Below are positions 17,772 through 26,443 of a stretch of DNA of 64,000 nt, one piece after another. The first letter of the stretch is position 1; each line of letters opens with the position of its first letter. The stretch is from Arthrobacter sp. ov407. GTDB taxonomy: Bacteria; Actinomycetota; Actinomycetes; Actinomycetales; Micrococcaceae. Below the pieces are notes generated by a model, which searched no databases, was not told where the DNA came from, and saw only the letters and a list, made by a program, of their open reading frames with translations. The position numbers and the translations under genes were made by a program. The DNA lies in assembly GCF_900102895.1 (NCBI RefSeq), contig NZ_FNGD01000004.1:248001-312000 (forward strand). Reading direction: 5' to 3'.

Positions 17772-18569
17772 TCACCGGGGAACGATCGTCTGTTGCTCGG
17801 GGCAAGACTCGAGGATCCGTTTCATGGCCTCCTTCTCCGCGGGTGTGACCCACAGCCGGTAGGCGGCCTTGACGGAAATCTGGCGGGCCACGTAGTGGCA
17901 GCGGAAAGCCTTGTTGGGCGGCAGCCAGGTGGCGGCGTCGGAGGCGCTTTTGTCCTGGTTGGCGGGACCGTCGACGGCAATCAGGTTGAGGGGATCGTTG
18001 GCCAGGTGTTCGCGCTGCTGCGGGGTGAGCCGCTGGGCGCCCTTTTGCCACGCGTCGCCGAGCGCCACGACGTGGTCGATCTGCACTGCTGCGCTGGTCT
18101 CGGCGCCGCGCCGGAACGCGATCGTGCGGCCGGTGTAGGGTTCCTGGAACGTGCCTCCGGCCACCTGGCACCGGGAGCCGCCGACGAATTCGGCGGCCGC
18201 CAGGTCCCTGCGGAGGATGTCGTTGCGCGTATCGCAGCCGTTGCGGTCGACGTCGAGCCAGGCCTGGCCGAAGGCGCCCCGGTCATAGTTGTCCTTGGCC
18301 GACCGTCCCTTGACCGCAAGGGTGTCGAGCACGCGGGCCGCGCGGTCCTCCGGCACGGCCCGGACGGGGTCCACCGCCTTCATCCACCGGCCGGCAAGCA
18401 CAGGGGCCTCGCTGGGGCCCGTTTTGTACGGCTCCGCGACGGCAAACTGGCCGGCCGTGAAGAACCAGGTCAGGCCGCCGAGGAGGGACAGGCCGGCGGC
18501 GACCAGAAGAATCCACGCCTGGTGGGAGCGGCGCCGGGCGCGCCGAAACTCCGTCCAGGTGACGGTCAT
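17772..18569 (-). CDS. membrane-anchored HNH-type nuclease (DUF1524)
   Basis: A 265-residue protein with a basic N-terminus, one membrane helix or uncleaved signal (about 19-40), and an extracytoplasmic domain. The catalytic part holds QIDHVVALGDAWQKG, the DHV/I core of the DUF1524 (GmrSD C-terminal) HNH family, then DPLNLIAVDGPANQDKSASDAATWLPP, which supplies the Asn and the second metal-binding element. Four cysteines outside the membrane could form disulfides. Relatives are secreted nucleases in Actinobacteria, thought to scavenge DNA. A role in degrading incoming DNA is inference only. Confidence 0.85.
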   Translation of the reverse strand: MTVTWTEFRRARRRSHQAWILLVAAGLSLLGGLTWFFTAGQFAVAEPYKTGPSEAPVLAGRWMKAVDPVRAVPEDRAARVLDTLAVKGRSAKDNYDRGAFGQAWLDVDRNGCDTRNDILRRDLAAAEFVGGSRCQVAGGTFQEPYTGRTIAFRRGAETSAAVQIDHVVALGDAWQKGAQRLTPQQREHLANDPLNLIAVDGPANQDKSASDAATWLPPNKAFRCHYVARQISVKAAYRLWVTPAEKEAMKRILESCPEQQTIVPR

Positions 18570-18678
18570 GAGGGTGGCCGCTGGCGGCGTTCTGGCTGCA
18601 CGCCCCGAGCCTACGCGGGCGCCCTGACACCCGGGAGGTTGTCCACAGTGTTGGGGACCAGTGGCGGACCGCCGGGGG

Positions 18679-18888
18679 CTATTGTTCCCGCGTGACCCGC
18701 TTCAGATCTTCGTTGGCCAGATCCAGCAGGTCCCGGAGCTGGCTCACCCGGTCGTCGTTGACTTCACCGGACCCGCGTTTGACGATCGCGTCGTCCAGCA
18801 GACGCTTCGCTTCCTTCGCGTTGCTGCGTGCGACATCCAGCGCGTGTTCCAGGGTGGTCTCGTGTTCAACAGCCGGGTTCTGTTCCAT
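18679..18888 (-). CDS. small conserved hypothetical protein
   Basis: A 69-residue, highly charged, probably alpha-helical protein with heptad-like leucine spacing (LEHALDVARSNAKEAKRLLDDAI, then LRDLLDLANEDLKRV), so it may form a coiled coil. There is no cysteine, membrane segment or recognised domain. GGAG precedes the ATG at 18888. It stands alone on the minus strand between gap and the nuclease gene. Function unknown. Confidence 0.6.
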   Translation of the reverse strand: MEQNPAVEHETTLEHALDVARSNAKEAKRLLDDAIVKRGSGEVNDDRVSQLRDLLDLANEDLKRVTREQ

Positions 18889-18979
18889 GGCTCCATTGTG
18901 GTTCCCTTTCCCGGCCGATTCCAGTGCAACGGCCGGGAAAGGACGAAGACGTCCCGGTCAGGGACGTCGAGCCCGCGGA

Positions 18980-20470
18980 CTAGACCTCTACGGGCAGCCC
19001 GGCGGCCTCGAGGATGGAGGCGGCGTCCTTGGCGGGGAAGGACGGCGGGTTGACCCCGGCCATTTCCTCCATGACGCGGACCACCTGGCAGCTGTAGCCG
19101 AACTCGTTGTCGTACCAGACATACAGGACGAGGTTCTTGTCGTTCGAGATCGTGGCCAGGCCGTCGACGATGCCTGCCCGGCGCGAGCCGACGAAGTCCG
19201 TGGAGACAACTTCGGGCGAATCGATGTAGTCGATCTGCTTGCGCAGCTCGGAGTGCAGCGACATTTCCCGCAGGTAGTCGTTGACCTCGTCCTTGGTGGT
19301 GCCGTTTTCCAGGCTCAGGTTCAGGATGGCCAGCGACACGTCCGGGGTGGGGACGCGGATGGAGCTGCCCGTGAGCTTGCCGAGCAGTTCCGGCAATGCC
19401 TTGGCGACGGCCTTGGCGGCACCGGTCTCGGTGATCACCATGTTCAGCGCGGCAGAGCGTCCACGGCGGTCGCCCTTGTGGAAGTTGTCGATCAGGTTCT
19501 GGTCGTTGGTGAAGGAGTGGACTGTCTCCACGTGCCCGTGCACCACGCCGTAGCGGTCGTTGATCGCCTTGAGCACGGGGGTGATGGCGTTGGTGGTGCA
19601 GGAGGCGGCCGAGACGATCGTGTCGGAGTCGGCGATGGTGCCATGGTTGATGCCGTGCACGATGTTCTTCAGCTCGCCCTTGCCCGGGGCGGTGAGGAGG
19701 ACGCGGGCAACGCCCTTGCTCTGCAGGTGCTGGGACAGTCCCTCGGCGTCGCGCCAGCGGCCCGTGTTGTCCACCACGAGCGCGTCGTGGATGCCGTAGG
19801 CGGTGTAGTCCACCGTGGAGGGGTTGTCCGAGTAGATGACCTGGATCTGGACGCCGTTGGCTGTGATGGTGTCGTTTTCGAGGTCCACCTTGATGGTGCC
19901 TTCGAAAGAGCCGTGGACGGAGTCGCGGCGCAGCAGGCTCGCGCGCTTGGCAAGGTCGTTGTCGGAACCGCGGCGGACCACGATGGCGCGCAGGCGCAGG
20001 CCGTGGCCGCCGCCCGCCTTTTCGATCAGGAGGCGGGCCAGGAGCCGGCCGATGCGGCCGAAGCCGTAGAGGACGACGTCGGTGCTGGTGCGGTCGTCGC
20101 CGCCGCGCTTGCCGACAACCTCGGCGAGTTCCTCGCGGAGGAAAGCATCCAGGCTGGCGCCGTCACCCTCGGCGCGGTACTTCTCGGTGAGCCGGGCAAT
20201 ATCAATGGCCGCCGCGCCGAGGTCCAGCTTGGTCAGTGCCTCCAACAGCGGGGCCGTCTCCTCGAGGCGCAGTTCTTCCTTGCTCATCCGGCGGGCGAAG
20301 CGGTGGGCCTTGAGGATATTCATGGTGGACTTGTTGATCAGGCTGCGCCCGTGGATGGAGGTCACCACGTTGTTCTCGCGGTACAGCCGGCCGATCACGG
20401 GGATCATGGCCTCGGCGAGCGCCTCACGGCCCATCCACGTATCAAGACAAGAATCTGACGTCTGGCTCAC
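18980..20470 (-). CDS. gap: glyceraldehyde-3-phosphate dehydrogenase, long N-terminally extended form
   Basis: A 496-residue enzyme. About 130 N-terminal residues form an extra helical domain (MSQTSDSCLDTWMGREAL onward) found in a subset of actinobacterial and proteobacterial GAPDHs. The NAD-binding domain starts at VVLYGFGRIGRLLARLL, where glycines of the Rossmann fold are clear. The catalytic Cys is in SAASCTTNAITP. The block KTVHSF-like region is ETVHSFTNDQNLIDNFHKGDRRGRSA, and WYDNEFGYS closes the chain. The enzyme interconverts glyceraldehyde-3-phosphate and 1,3-bisphosphoglycerate; the long form may serve gluconeogenesis. The start is GTG 20470 with AGGAAGG seven bases upstream, and a 7-bp inverted repeat lies just before that. 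Confidence 0.92.
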   Translation of the reverse strand: MSQTSDSCLDTWMGREALAEAMIPVIGRLYRENNVVTSIHGRSLINKSTMNILKAHRFARRMSKEELRLEETAPLLEALTKLDLGAAAIDIARLTEKYRAEGDGASLDAFLREELAEVVGKRGGDDRTSTDVVLYGFGRIGRLLARLLIEKAGGGHGLRLRAIVVRRGSDNDLAKRASLLRRDSVHGSFEGTIKVDLENDTITANGVQIQVIYSDNPSTVDYTAYGIHDALVVDNTGRWRDAEGLSQHLQSKGVARVLLTAPGKGELKNIVHGINHGTIADSDTIVSAASCTTNAITPVLKAINDRYGVVHGHVETVHSFTNDQNLIDNFHKGDRRGRSAALNMVITETGAAKAVAKALPELLGKLTGSSIRVPTPDVSLAILNLSLENGTTKDEVNDYLREMSLHSELRKQIDYIDSPEVVSTDFVGSRRAGIVDGLATISNDKNLVLYVWYDNEFGYSCQVVRVMEEMAGVNPPSFPAKDAASILEAAGLPVEV

Positions 20471-20494
20471 AGAACTACCTTCCTAGAATCCACC

Positions 20495-20512
20495 CCCTAC
20501 GTCCTCGTAGGG
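20495..20512. promoter_or_regulatory. inverted repeat in the gap leader
   Basis: CCCTACG (20495-20501) and CGTAGGG (20506-20512) around TCCT form a perfect 7-bp inverted repeat. It is 25-42 bases before the gap start codon and just upstream of its ribosome binding site. It could be an operator or a small leader hairpin. Confidence 0.4.
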
Positions 20513-20593
20513 AGAAGTCGGCCGCCGGAGGGTGTCCGGTACCGGGCACCGGCGGGGATTCGGTCCACCCCGGGCGCCTCATCGAGCGCAAAG

Positions 20594-20627
20594 AAAAATC
20601 CGCCGGCTGCGAACGCAGACCAGGCGG
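20594..20627 (-). terminator. intrinsic terminator of the GMC oxidoreductase gene
   Basis: Read on the minus strand, CCGCC and GGCGG enclose an inner CTGCG-TT-CGCAG helix, followed by ATTTTTCTTT. It lies 75 bases after the oxidoreductase stop and before gap, which is on the same strand, so the two are separate transcription units. Confidence 0.75.
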
Positions 20628-20701
20628 CAGAACTTCTACGTTCACCATCAATTCTACGGGCGGCCCGGCGCGGTCAGGTGCCCTGTTGCGCGTGAAATGA
20701 C

Positions 20702-22369
20702 TCACACACGGTCCGGACCGCTGCGGGAGCCCGCGAAGCGACCCGAGTCGGGTGTCGCCTCAGCGGCGTCCTCGAGGATCATGTCGACGGCTTTTTCCGC
20801 GATCATGATGGTGGGCGCCTGGGTGTTGGCACTGATCAGGCGGGGCATGATCGAGGAGTCAACCACCCGCAATCCCTCCAGCCCGTAGACCTTCAGCCGC
20901 GGCGAGACGACGGAATCATCGGTGGTTCCCATGGCGCAGGTGCCGACCGGGTGGTAGGAGGTCCGTCCGTAGGAGCGCACGAAATTCACGTATTCGTCGC
21001 GGGTTTTCACCCGTGAGCCGTCGCCGATGTGCTCCGCCTTGGTGAACGCTGCCATCGACGACTGTCCCATGATCTGGCGGCTCTGCTGAACGCCGGCGAT
21101 TGTCATCTCGAGATCGTAGTCGTCCGCGAGGAAATTCGGATCGATGAGCGGCGACCTGGTCGGATCGGAGGACGCCGGTCGAACTGTTCCCCGGCTGCGG
21201 GGCCGCAGGAAGTACGAGTTCAATGTCGCCCCGTATCCCGGCCGCAGGGACGTCATTGCTGCCTCCCCCCGGGCTGCGGGCAGGAAGTGGAACTGCAGGT
21301 CCGGGGTCGGCTCGTCCGTGTTTGCGTAGCTGAAGCCACCGGCCTCGACCAGGTTCGACGCGAACGGTCCCGAGCGGAAAGCGAGGTACTCGAGGCCGGC
21401 AAGGGCCGTGGCCGGGCGGACGCGGTTGAACCGGTCAAGGCTGTGGCCAGCGGTGAGTTCGTAAATGATGTCGAGGTCGCAGTGATCTTGCAGGTTCTTA
21501 CCGACACCGGGCAGTGCGTGGACGGTGTCGATGCCGGCGGCGGCAAGGTCTGCCGGGTCACCAATGCCTGAAAGCTGCAGCAACTTCGGCGATCCGAAAG
21601 CGCCGCTGGCGATGAGCACCTCACGCCGTGCGCTATAGTGTCGCGCCATTCCACCTTCGATCGCCTGGATGCCGACGGCGCGGCCGTTCTTGATGACGAC
21701 CTTGGAGACGGTCACGTTGACGCGGACTGTGAGGTTGCGCCGCTTGCGTGCGGGTTTCAGATAGGCGACGGCCGCGCTGCACCGGCGGCCGTTTTTCGTG
21801 GTGGTCTGGTAGAAGCCGACGCCGAGCTGCTCGGCACCGTTGAAGTCGCTATTGTAGGGCAGCCCGAACTCCTGACCGGCCCGCACGAAGGCTGCCGAGA
21901 GCTTGTGCGGACGCTTGGGGTCCGAGACTCCGAGCGGTCCTTGGGATCCGTGGAGCGGTCCTGAGAGTCTGCTGTTTGACTCCGAGCGGACGAAGTACTT
22001 CAACACCTCGGCGGCGGACCAGCCCTCGCATCCGTAGTCCGCGACCCAACCGTCATAGTCCTCGGCCACGCCCCGGGTGAAGACCTGGGAGTTGATGGAT
22101 CCTCCGCCGCCTAGTACGCGGCCTTGAGGGAGCGGGATGCTACGGCCGTTGCTGTGTTTTTGCGGAACGCTGTTGTACGCCCATTGATACGGGCCTCCCT
22201 TAAGTCTCGGGAAGCCTGCGGGCATGTGGATGAAGGGATGGCGGTCGGATCGGCCCGCCTCGAGCAGGAGCACGCTCACCGAGGGGTCTTCGCTTAGCCT
22301 GCCGGCTAGGACGCTGCCGCCCGTGCCGCCCCCGGCGATCACATAGTCGTATGCTGCATCACCCGGCAC
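20702..22369 (-). CDS. GMC family oxidoreductase (choline dehydrogenase-like)
   Basis: A 555-residue FAD flavoprotein. The N-terminus YDYVIAGGGTGGSVLAGRLSED is the ADP-binding motif, GRVLGGGGSINSQVFTRG is GMC signature 1, and ASGAFGSPKLLQLSGIGDPADL is signature 2. Catalytic His of SYHPVGTCAMG and Asn of ISANTQAPTIMIAEKA lie near the C-terminus. Members oxidise alcohols such as choline, polyethylene glycols or sugars; the substrate is not evident, and no betaine-aldehyde dehydrogenase is adjacent. GTG 22369 has AGGAG six bases upstream. The 5' end is about 110 bases from the 3' end of RNase P RNA on the same strand. Confidence 0.92.
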   Translation of the reverse strand: MPGDAAYDYVIAGGGTGGSVLAGRLSEDPSVSVLLLEAGRSDRHPFIHMPAGFPRLKGGPYQWAYNSVPQKHSNGRSIPLPQGRVLGGGGSINSQVFTRGVAEDYDGWVADYGCEGWSAAEVLKYFVRSESNSRLSGPLHGSQGPLGVSDPKRPHKLSAAFVRAGQEFGLPYNSDFNGAEQLGVGFYQTTTKNGRRCSAAVAYLKPARKRRNLTVRVNVTVSKVVIKNGRAVGIQAIEGGMARHYSARREVLIASGAFGSPKLLQLSGIGDPADLAAAGIDTVHALPGVGKNLQDHCDLDIIYELTAGHSLDRFNRVRPATALAGLEYLAFRSGPFASNLVEAGGFSYANTDEPTPDLQFHFLPAARGEAAMTSLRPGYGATLNSYFLRPRSRGTVRPASSDPTRSPLIDPNFLADDYDLEMTIAGVQQSRQIMGQSSMAAFTKAEHIGDGSRVKTRDEYVNFVRSYGRTSYHPVGTCAMGTTDDSVVSPRLKVYGLEGLRVVDSSIMPRLISANTQAPTIMIAEKAVDMILEDAAEATPDSGRFAGSRSGPDRV

Positions 22370-22480
22370 GTTGGCTCCTCAACCATCATCAAGGCACCGA
22401 TTTGAAGCGTTCATTGAAGTGTCGGGTCTCGCTGAAGTGATGTCAAGCATTCGTTTTAGCCTGGAAGCGGCATTTTGGGT

Positions 22481-22877
22481 GGATGGGTTGACCGATACGC
22501 CGGGTTCTGTGTTCCCGCGCTGTTACCGGCGCGGGAGTAGCGGCCATCCATCTACGGACGCCGTTGCCGACGCCCTCCAGCGGCCTACCCGAACACTCGG
22601 GCGAGCAGCCCTCAAACGTGTCCTGTCTGGCCTTGCTCCGGGTGGGGTTTACCTAGCCTTCCCGGTCACCCGGGAAGCTGGTGGTCTCTTACACCACCGT
22701 TTCACCCTTACCTGCCCTGCGGCCTGTGCAAGCACACGCCGCACGCAGGCGGTCTGTTCTCTGTGGCACTGGCCTGCGGGTTACCCCGAGTGGGCGTTAC
22801 CCACCACCCTGCTCTGCGGAGCCCGGACGTTCCTCGAGCCACTTGCGTGACGCGCGGCCGCCTGGTCAACCCATCCG
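22481..22877 (-). ncRNA. rnpB: RNase P RNA, bacterial class A
   Basis: On the minus strand the 5' end GGATGGGTTGACC pairs with the 3' end GGTCAACCCATCC to make helix P1. The conserved 5' core GAGGAACGTCCGGGCTC follows, with GCAGGGTG, then AGGTAAGGGTGAAACGGTG, AGACCACCAGC, TAGGTAAACCCCACC, the AGACAGGACA segment, and near the end ACAGAACCCGGC, the universally conserved 3' core. The length of about 397 nucleotides is right for an actinobacterial class A RNA. It is the catalytic subunit for tRNA 5' maturation. Ends are accurate to a few bases. Confidence 0.96.
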
Positions 22878-22883
22878 CTGTTC

Positions 22884-22889
22884 ATTCTA
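22884..22889 (-). promoter_or_regulatory. -10 box of rnpB
   Basis: TAGAAT on the minus strand ends six bases before the first base of the P1 helix of RNase P RNA. I see no clear -35 element. Confidence 0.6.
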
Positions 22890-22983
22890 CGTTCTCCCGG
22901 CCGGCGCAGCCGCACCGCGGCCTTTCGGGGCGGCCGGTGGGAGAATTAAAGCAAGATTCCTGCTAGTCAAGGAAGAGATCCCA

Positions 22984-23817
22984 ATGAACTGGATCGCCAT
23001 CATCATCTGGCTGCTCGCGATCGTCCTGGTGGCTATTCTCGCCAAGATGTCGATCAAGATTGTGCGCCAATACGAACAAGGCGTCCTGTTCCGGCTGGGC
23101 CGGGTGGTCGCGGTCCGGATGCCCGGCCTGCGGTTCATCATCCCGGTGGTGGACCGGCTTCAGCTGGTGAGCCTGCGGATCGTGACAATGCCGATCCAGT
23201 CGCAAGGCATCATCACCCAGGACAACGTCAGCGTCGATATCTCGGCAGTGGCGTACTACCGGGTGATCGACACAGTGAAGTCCGTCGTGGCGATCGAAGA
23301 CGTTGCGGCGGCCATCAACCAGATCGCCCAGACCACCCTGCGGAAGGTGGTCGGCCGCCACAGCCTGGACCAGACGCTGTCGGAGACCGAGCGAATCAAC
23401 AGCGACATCTGGGAAATCTTGGACCCCCTGACCCTGGAATGGGGTGTCGAAGTGACGCTCGTCGAACTCAAGGACATCCAGCTCCCCGAAAGCATGAAGC
23501 GGGCGATGGCCCGACAGGCGGAGGCCGAGCGGGAGAAGCGGGCCAAAATCATCGCGGCCGAAGGAGAGGCGATCGCCGCCGTGGCGCTGGGCGCGGCATC
23601 TGACACGATGATGGCCCACCCCGTCGCCCTGCAGTTGCGGAATCTTCAGTCCCTCGTAGAGATCGGGGTGGACAAGAACTCAACCGTCGTCTTCCCTGCT
23701 CCCCTGATGAGCACCATCGCCGAACTGGCCGCCTTCCTGGCACGCGAAAACCATGTGGCCACGACAGCGATGACCGCGCCGACAACGACGCCGGCGCCAC
23801 CGATCAAGGCCGCGTAG
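22984..23817 (+). CDS. SPFH/Band 7 (slipin/stomatin-like) membrane protein
   Basis: A 277-residue protein with one N-terminal membrane helix (MNWIAIIIWLLAIVLVAIL) followed by a Band 7 domain: IVRQYEQGVLFRLGRV, PGLRFIIPVVDRL, QGIITQDNVSVDISAVAYYRV and LPESMKRAMARQAEAEREKRAKII, all hallmarks of slipins. These scaffold proteins oligomerise on the membrane and recruit or regulate proteases and other membrane enzymes. No NfeD protease gene is adjacent. ATG 22984 has AGGAAGAG upstream; longer frames run into RNase P RNA. The C-terminus is Thr/Pro/Ala-rich. Confidence 0.9.
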   Translation: MNWIAIIIWLLAIVLVAILAKMSIKIVRQYEQGVLFRLGRVVAVRMPGLRFIIPVVDRLQLVSLRIVTMPIQSQGIITQDNVSVDISAVAYYRVIDTVKSVVAIEDVAAAINQIAQTTLRKVVGRHSLDQTLSETERINSDIWEILDPLTLEWGVEVTLVELKDIQLPESMKRAMARQAEAEREKRAKIIAAEGEAIAAVALGAASDTMMAHPVALQLRNLQSLVEIGVDKNSTVVFPAPLMSTIAELAAFLARENHVATTAMTAPTTTPAPPIKAA

Positions 23818-23847
23818 CGTCTGGGCCACTGCGCCTATTATCGAGGG

Positions 23848-24741
23848 ATGGACAAGTCTGCGCTGACCCGGCGCCGGCTGCTTGAGCTGGCAGGAATCGG
23901 CCTTGGCGTGTCCGCCCTCTCTGCCTGCACTGACGGCATAGCGCCTCCCGAGACGCCACCGCCCGTGCCAGCCGGCCCGACGGCGACAGCACCGACGGCT
24001 CCCGCCGCCCGGTTGAGCGTCCGGACCCGCTCAGGTTCATTCTTCTCGGCTTTCCGCCCCGGGATCGCCAGCCATTGGTCGCTGGCTGCACCCGAATTGC
24101 CGCCCGGCGGCAGGCCGCCCGAATTTCCCGTGGCCGTCTTTCTCCACGGACTGGGCGGCAGCCACACCGTCCTGCTGGAGGACTTGGCGGCCCATGAGGC
24201 CCTCCAACGGCACCTCGACGCCGGCGGCGCGCCCTTCGCGATCGCCGCGGTGGACGGCGGAAACACGTGGTGGCACCCCCGCGCCGACGGTACAGACACC
24301 CAGTCGATGCTGGTGAAGGAGTTTGTGCCGTTCCTGGGCAGTCAGGGCTACGACCTTGGCAGGATCGGCCTCTTCGGCATCTCCATGGGAGGCTTCGGTG
24401 CTCTCCTGCTGGCCTCGCAGGGCCGGCTGGCCGGAGTCCGCGCCGTCGCGGCCATGAGTCCGGCGGTCTGGGACCACTACGACCCACGGGAGGGATCCGC
24501 CTTCGACGGCCCGGCCGACTTCGCGGCCCACGACGTGTTCGCCCTCCGGCCCCGCCTCGCGGCGGTGCCCAAGCGGATCGACTGCGGCACCGCGGACGAT
24601 CTTGCCGCGACGGTTCGTGCATACCGCGCAGGACTGCCCGGCGAGGTCGAGGGTGGTTTCCGGCCCGGCGGCCACGACAACAGCTACTGGCGCTCCGTCC
24701 TGCCCGCCGTGGTGTCATTCTTGGGCTACAACCTCGCCTGA
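23848..24741 (+). CDS. secreted lipoprotein esterase (alpha/beta hydrolase, esterase D/antigen 85 type)
   Basis: A 297-residue protein with an N-terminal export signal that joins a twin-arginine-like start (TRRRLLELAG) to a lipobox, LSAC, with Cys near residue 27. It should therefore be a lipid-anchored surface protein, possibly Tat-exported. The body has FLHGLGG (oxyanion region), GRIGLFGISMGGFGALLLA with the nucleophile Ser, and PGGHDNSYWRSVLP with the catalytic His. This resembles the putative esterase family that includes mycolyltransferases and S-formylglutathione hydrolases. The substrate is unknown. The ATG lies six bases after TATTAT; CGAGGG could also serve as a ribosome binding site. 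Confidence 0.85.
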   Translation: MDKSALTRRRLLELAGIGLGVSALSACTDGIAPPETPPPVPAGPTATAPTAPAARLSVRTRSGSFFSAFRPGIASHWSLAAPELPPGGRPPEFPVAVFLHGLGGSHTVLLEDLAAHEALQRHLDAGGAPFAIAAVDGGNTWWHPRADGTDTQSMLVKEFVPFLGSQGYDLGRIGLFGISMGGFGALLLASQGRLAGVRAVAAMSPAVWDHYDPREGSAFDGPADFAAHDVFALRPRLAAVPKRIDCGTADDLAATVRAYRAGLPGEVEGGFRPGGHDNSYWRSVLPAVVSFLGYNLA

Positions 24742-24810
24742 ACCCGCCGCCGCTGCCGGCCCCTCCGGCACTGCGGCACCCGCGGCATCCGCCGCCGGTA
24801 GGATCGTACG

Positions 24811-25575
24811 GTGCTAATTCTGCTGCCGCCCTCCGAGGGCAAGACTCCCGCCATGGGCGGGGACGCCGCCGACTGGAGCGACTTGAGCTTTCCCGCCCTC
24901 AACACCTCCCGGGCCAGGGTCCTGGACGCGCTCGGCACCGTCAGCGCCCACGAGGACGCATTGGCGCTGCTGGGCGTCGGCGCCTCGCTGAGTGCCGACG
25001 TCGAACGCAACACCCGCCTGCACGCGGAACCTGCCGCCCCGGCCCACCAGGTGTATTCCGGGGTGCTCTTTGACGCCCTCGGCTACGACTCCCTGACCCC
25101 AGCGCAGCGGAAGAAGGCCGACGCGTCGGTGCTGGTGGTGTCCGCCCTATGGGGTGCCATCCGCTTCGCCGACCGCGTACCCGCCTACCGGCTGTCGATG
25201 GGGATCTCGCTGCCCGACGTCGGACGGCTCGCCTCGTTCTGGAAGCCGCAACTGGGCGACGCCCTGGCGTCAGCCACAGCGGGTGAGCTGTTAGTGGACT
25301 GCCGGTCCAGCACCTACGCCGCGGCCTGGACTCCCCCGCCGGAACAAACGGTAGCCGTGAACGTGTTCACCGAGACCGCCGGCGTGCGCAAGGTGGTCAG
25401 CCACTTTGCCAAGCACACCCGGGGCGAGCTGGCACGGCATTTGCTCAGCCGCAGGGGCAATGCGCCCCAGACCCCGGCGCAGCTGCAGAAGGCGGCGGCG
25501 GAGAAGTGGGATGCGGAACTCGTTGAGGGCACGGCCCGGAAGCCGCACACCCTGAACATCATCCTGCCGGGCTAG
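24811..25575 (+). CDS. yaaA: peroxide stress protein YaaA (DUF328)
   Basis: A 254-residue protein of the YaaA family. The N-terminus MLILLPPSEGKT is the family signature, and VVSALWGAIRFADRVPAYRLSMG and VVSHFAKHTRGELARHLL are further conserved blocks. E. coli YaaA lowers free intracellular iron and protects DNA during H2O2 stress, and relatives bind DNA. GTG 24811 follows TAGGAT by six bases without a ribosome binding site. It converges on the CT398-like gene seven bases away. Confidence 0.9.
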   Translation: MLILLPPSEGKTPAMGGDAADWSDLSFPALNTSRARVLDALGTVSAHEDALALLGVGASLSADVERNTRLHAEPAAPAHQVYSGVLFDALGYDSLTPAQRKKADASVLVVSALWGAIRFADRVPAYRLSMGISLPDVGRLASFWKPQLGDALASATAGELLVDCRSSTYAAAWTPPPEQTVAVNVFTETAGVRKVVSHFAKHTRGELARHLLSRRGNAPQTPAQLQKAAAEKWDAELVEGTARKPHTLNIILPG

Positions 25576-25582
25576 GAACCGC

Positions 25583-26320
25583 TTAGGCCCACTCGGCCGA
25601 GCGGACCAGGATGCAGCCGGAGTCCGGGCAGAACACGATGTCGTCCTCGGCCGCGGCCTTGATCTCGGCCAGATCGCCGGGGCTGAGGTGCATGCCGGAG
25701 CCTTCCGAGGTGCCGTGGAAGAGCCGCGCAGCGCCGACGCCGCGCTTGGCCAGGGTCTTCTCGTAGACGGCGAGCATGCCGGCGTCGAGTCCGGCGGCGA
25801 ACTCGGCACGCTGCCCGCGCACCACGGTGGCTTCGGCGGCGATCTCGGCCAGCTGCTCGTCCAGCTCGGCACGGATGGAGCCGAAGGAGCCCTGGATATC
25901 GTCCACGATCTGCTGCTGCGCGCCTTGGCGGGCGCGGAGCGAGTCGAGCCGTTCGAGGACTTCGAGCTCGACGTCTTCGAGATCCGAGCGGCGCTTGTTC
26001 AGGGAGACGAGGTCGCGCTGCAGGGCGACGAGGTCCTTGGACAGGCCCGTGCCGCTGTTGAGCCGCGCCTCGTCGCGTTCGATCCGGGAGGCAACCTGCT
26101 CGACGTCGGCCTCTGAGCGCTTGAGCTCAAGTTCGGCGTCGTGGACGGCCACCTTCGCGGCGCCGAGTTCACCGTTGGCCACGCTGAGGGCGGCCTCCAG
26201 GTCGGTGATCCGGGAGTCGCTTTCAAGGCTTCGTCGGCGGTTGGACAAGGACTTGAGCTTGGCATCGAGTCCCTGCAATTCGAGCAACTTCAACTGTTCC
26301 GCCGGTGCTGCCTTGGCCAC
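25583..26320 (-). CDS. coiled-coil protein with degenerate zinc ribbon (CT398-like)
   Basis: A 245-residue protein, mostly one long helical hairpin: residues 5-185 are rich in Leu, Glu, Lys and Arg in heptads, and a short C-terminal domain follows. Relatives (CT398 and HP0958-like proteins) end in a four-cysteine zinc ribbon. Here only the second half keeps cysteines (FCPDSGCILVR); the first pair is replaced by HGTSEGSGMHLSPGD. It lies directly downstream of nif3 on the same strand, an arrangement often seen in Actinobacteria. The biochemical role is unknown; relatives bind RNA or secretion components. Confidence 0.82.
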   Translation of the reverse strand: MAKAAPAEQLKLLELQGLDAKLKSLSNRRRSLESDSRITDLEAALSVANGELGAAKVAVHDAELELKRSEADVEQVASRIERDEARLNSGTGLSKDLVALQRDLVSLNKRRSDLEDVELEVLERLDSLRARQGAQQQIVDDIQGSFGSIRAELDEQLAEIAAEATVVRGQRAEFAAGLDAGMLAVYEKTLAKRGVGAARLFHGTSEGSGMHLSPGDLAEIKAAAEDDIVFCPDSGCILVRSAEWA

Positions 26321-26387
26321 TATTTACCTCCGCTAAATCCAATCCGGCCGAAGCCGGGCACCGTATCGGCACTCCATAGACTCTAGC

Positions 26388-26443
26388 GCCTAGCGTGCTC
26401 CCCGGCCTCGCTACGCTCACCCGGGGCCCCTCGCACGCCAGGC
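26388..26443 (-). terminator. hairpin at the end of nif3
   Basis: GCCTAGCGTGC (26388-26398) and GCACGCCAGGC (26433-26443) pair with one wobble, and CCCCGG/CCGGGG pair inside. The hairpin starts directly after the nif3 stop. It lacks a T-tract, so it may act as a weak terminator or an RNA-stabilising end before the CT398-like gene. Confidence 0.5.

Noticed and set aside
17772..18569. Anti-phage restriction system around the HNH/DUF1524 protein
   Set aside because: The protein has an export or membrane segment and no partner GmrS-like, methyltransferase or helicase gene nearby; a secreted nuclease is simpler.
22371..22850. Open frame and an upstream extension of the SPFH gene
   Set aside because: They read through the antisense strand of RNase P RNA.
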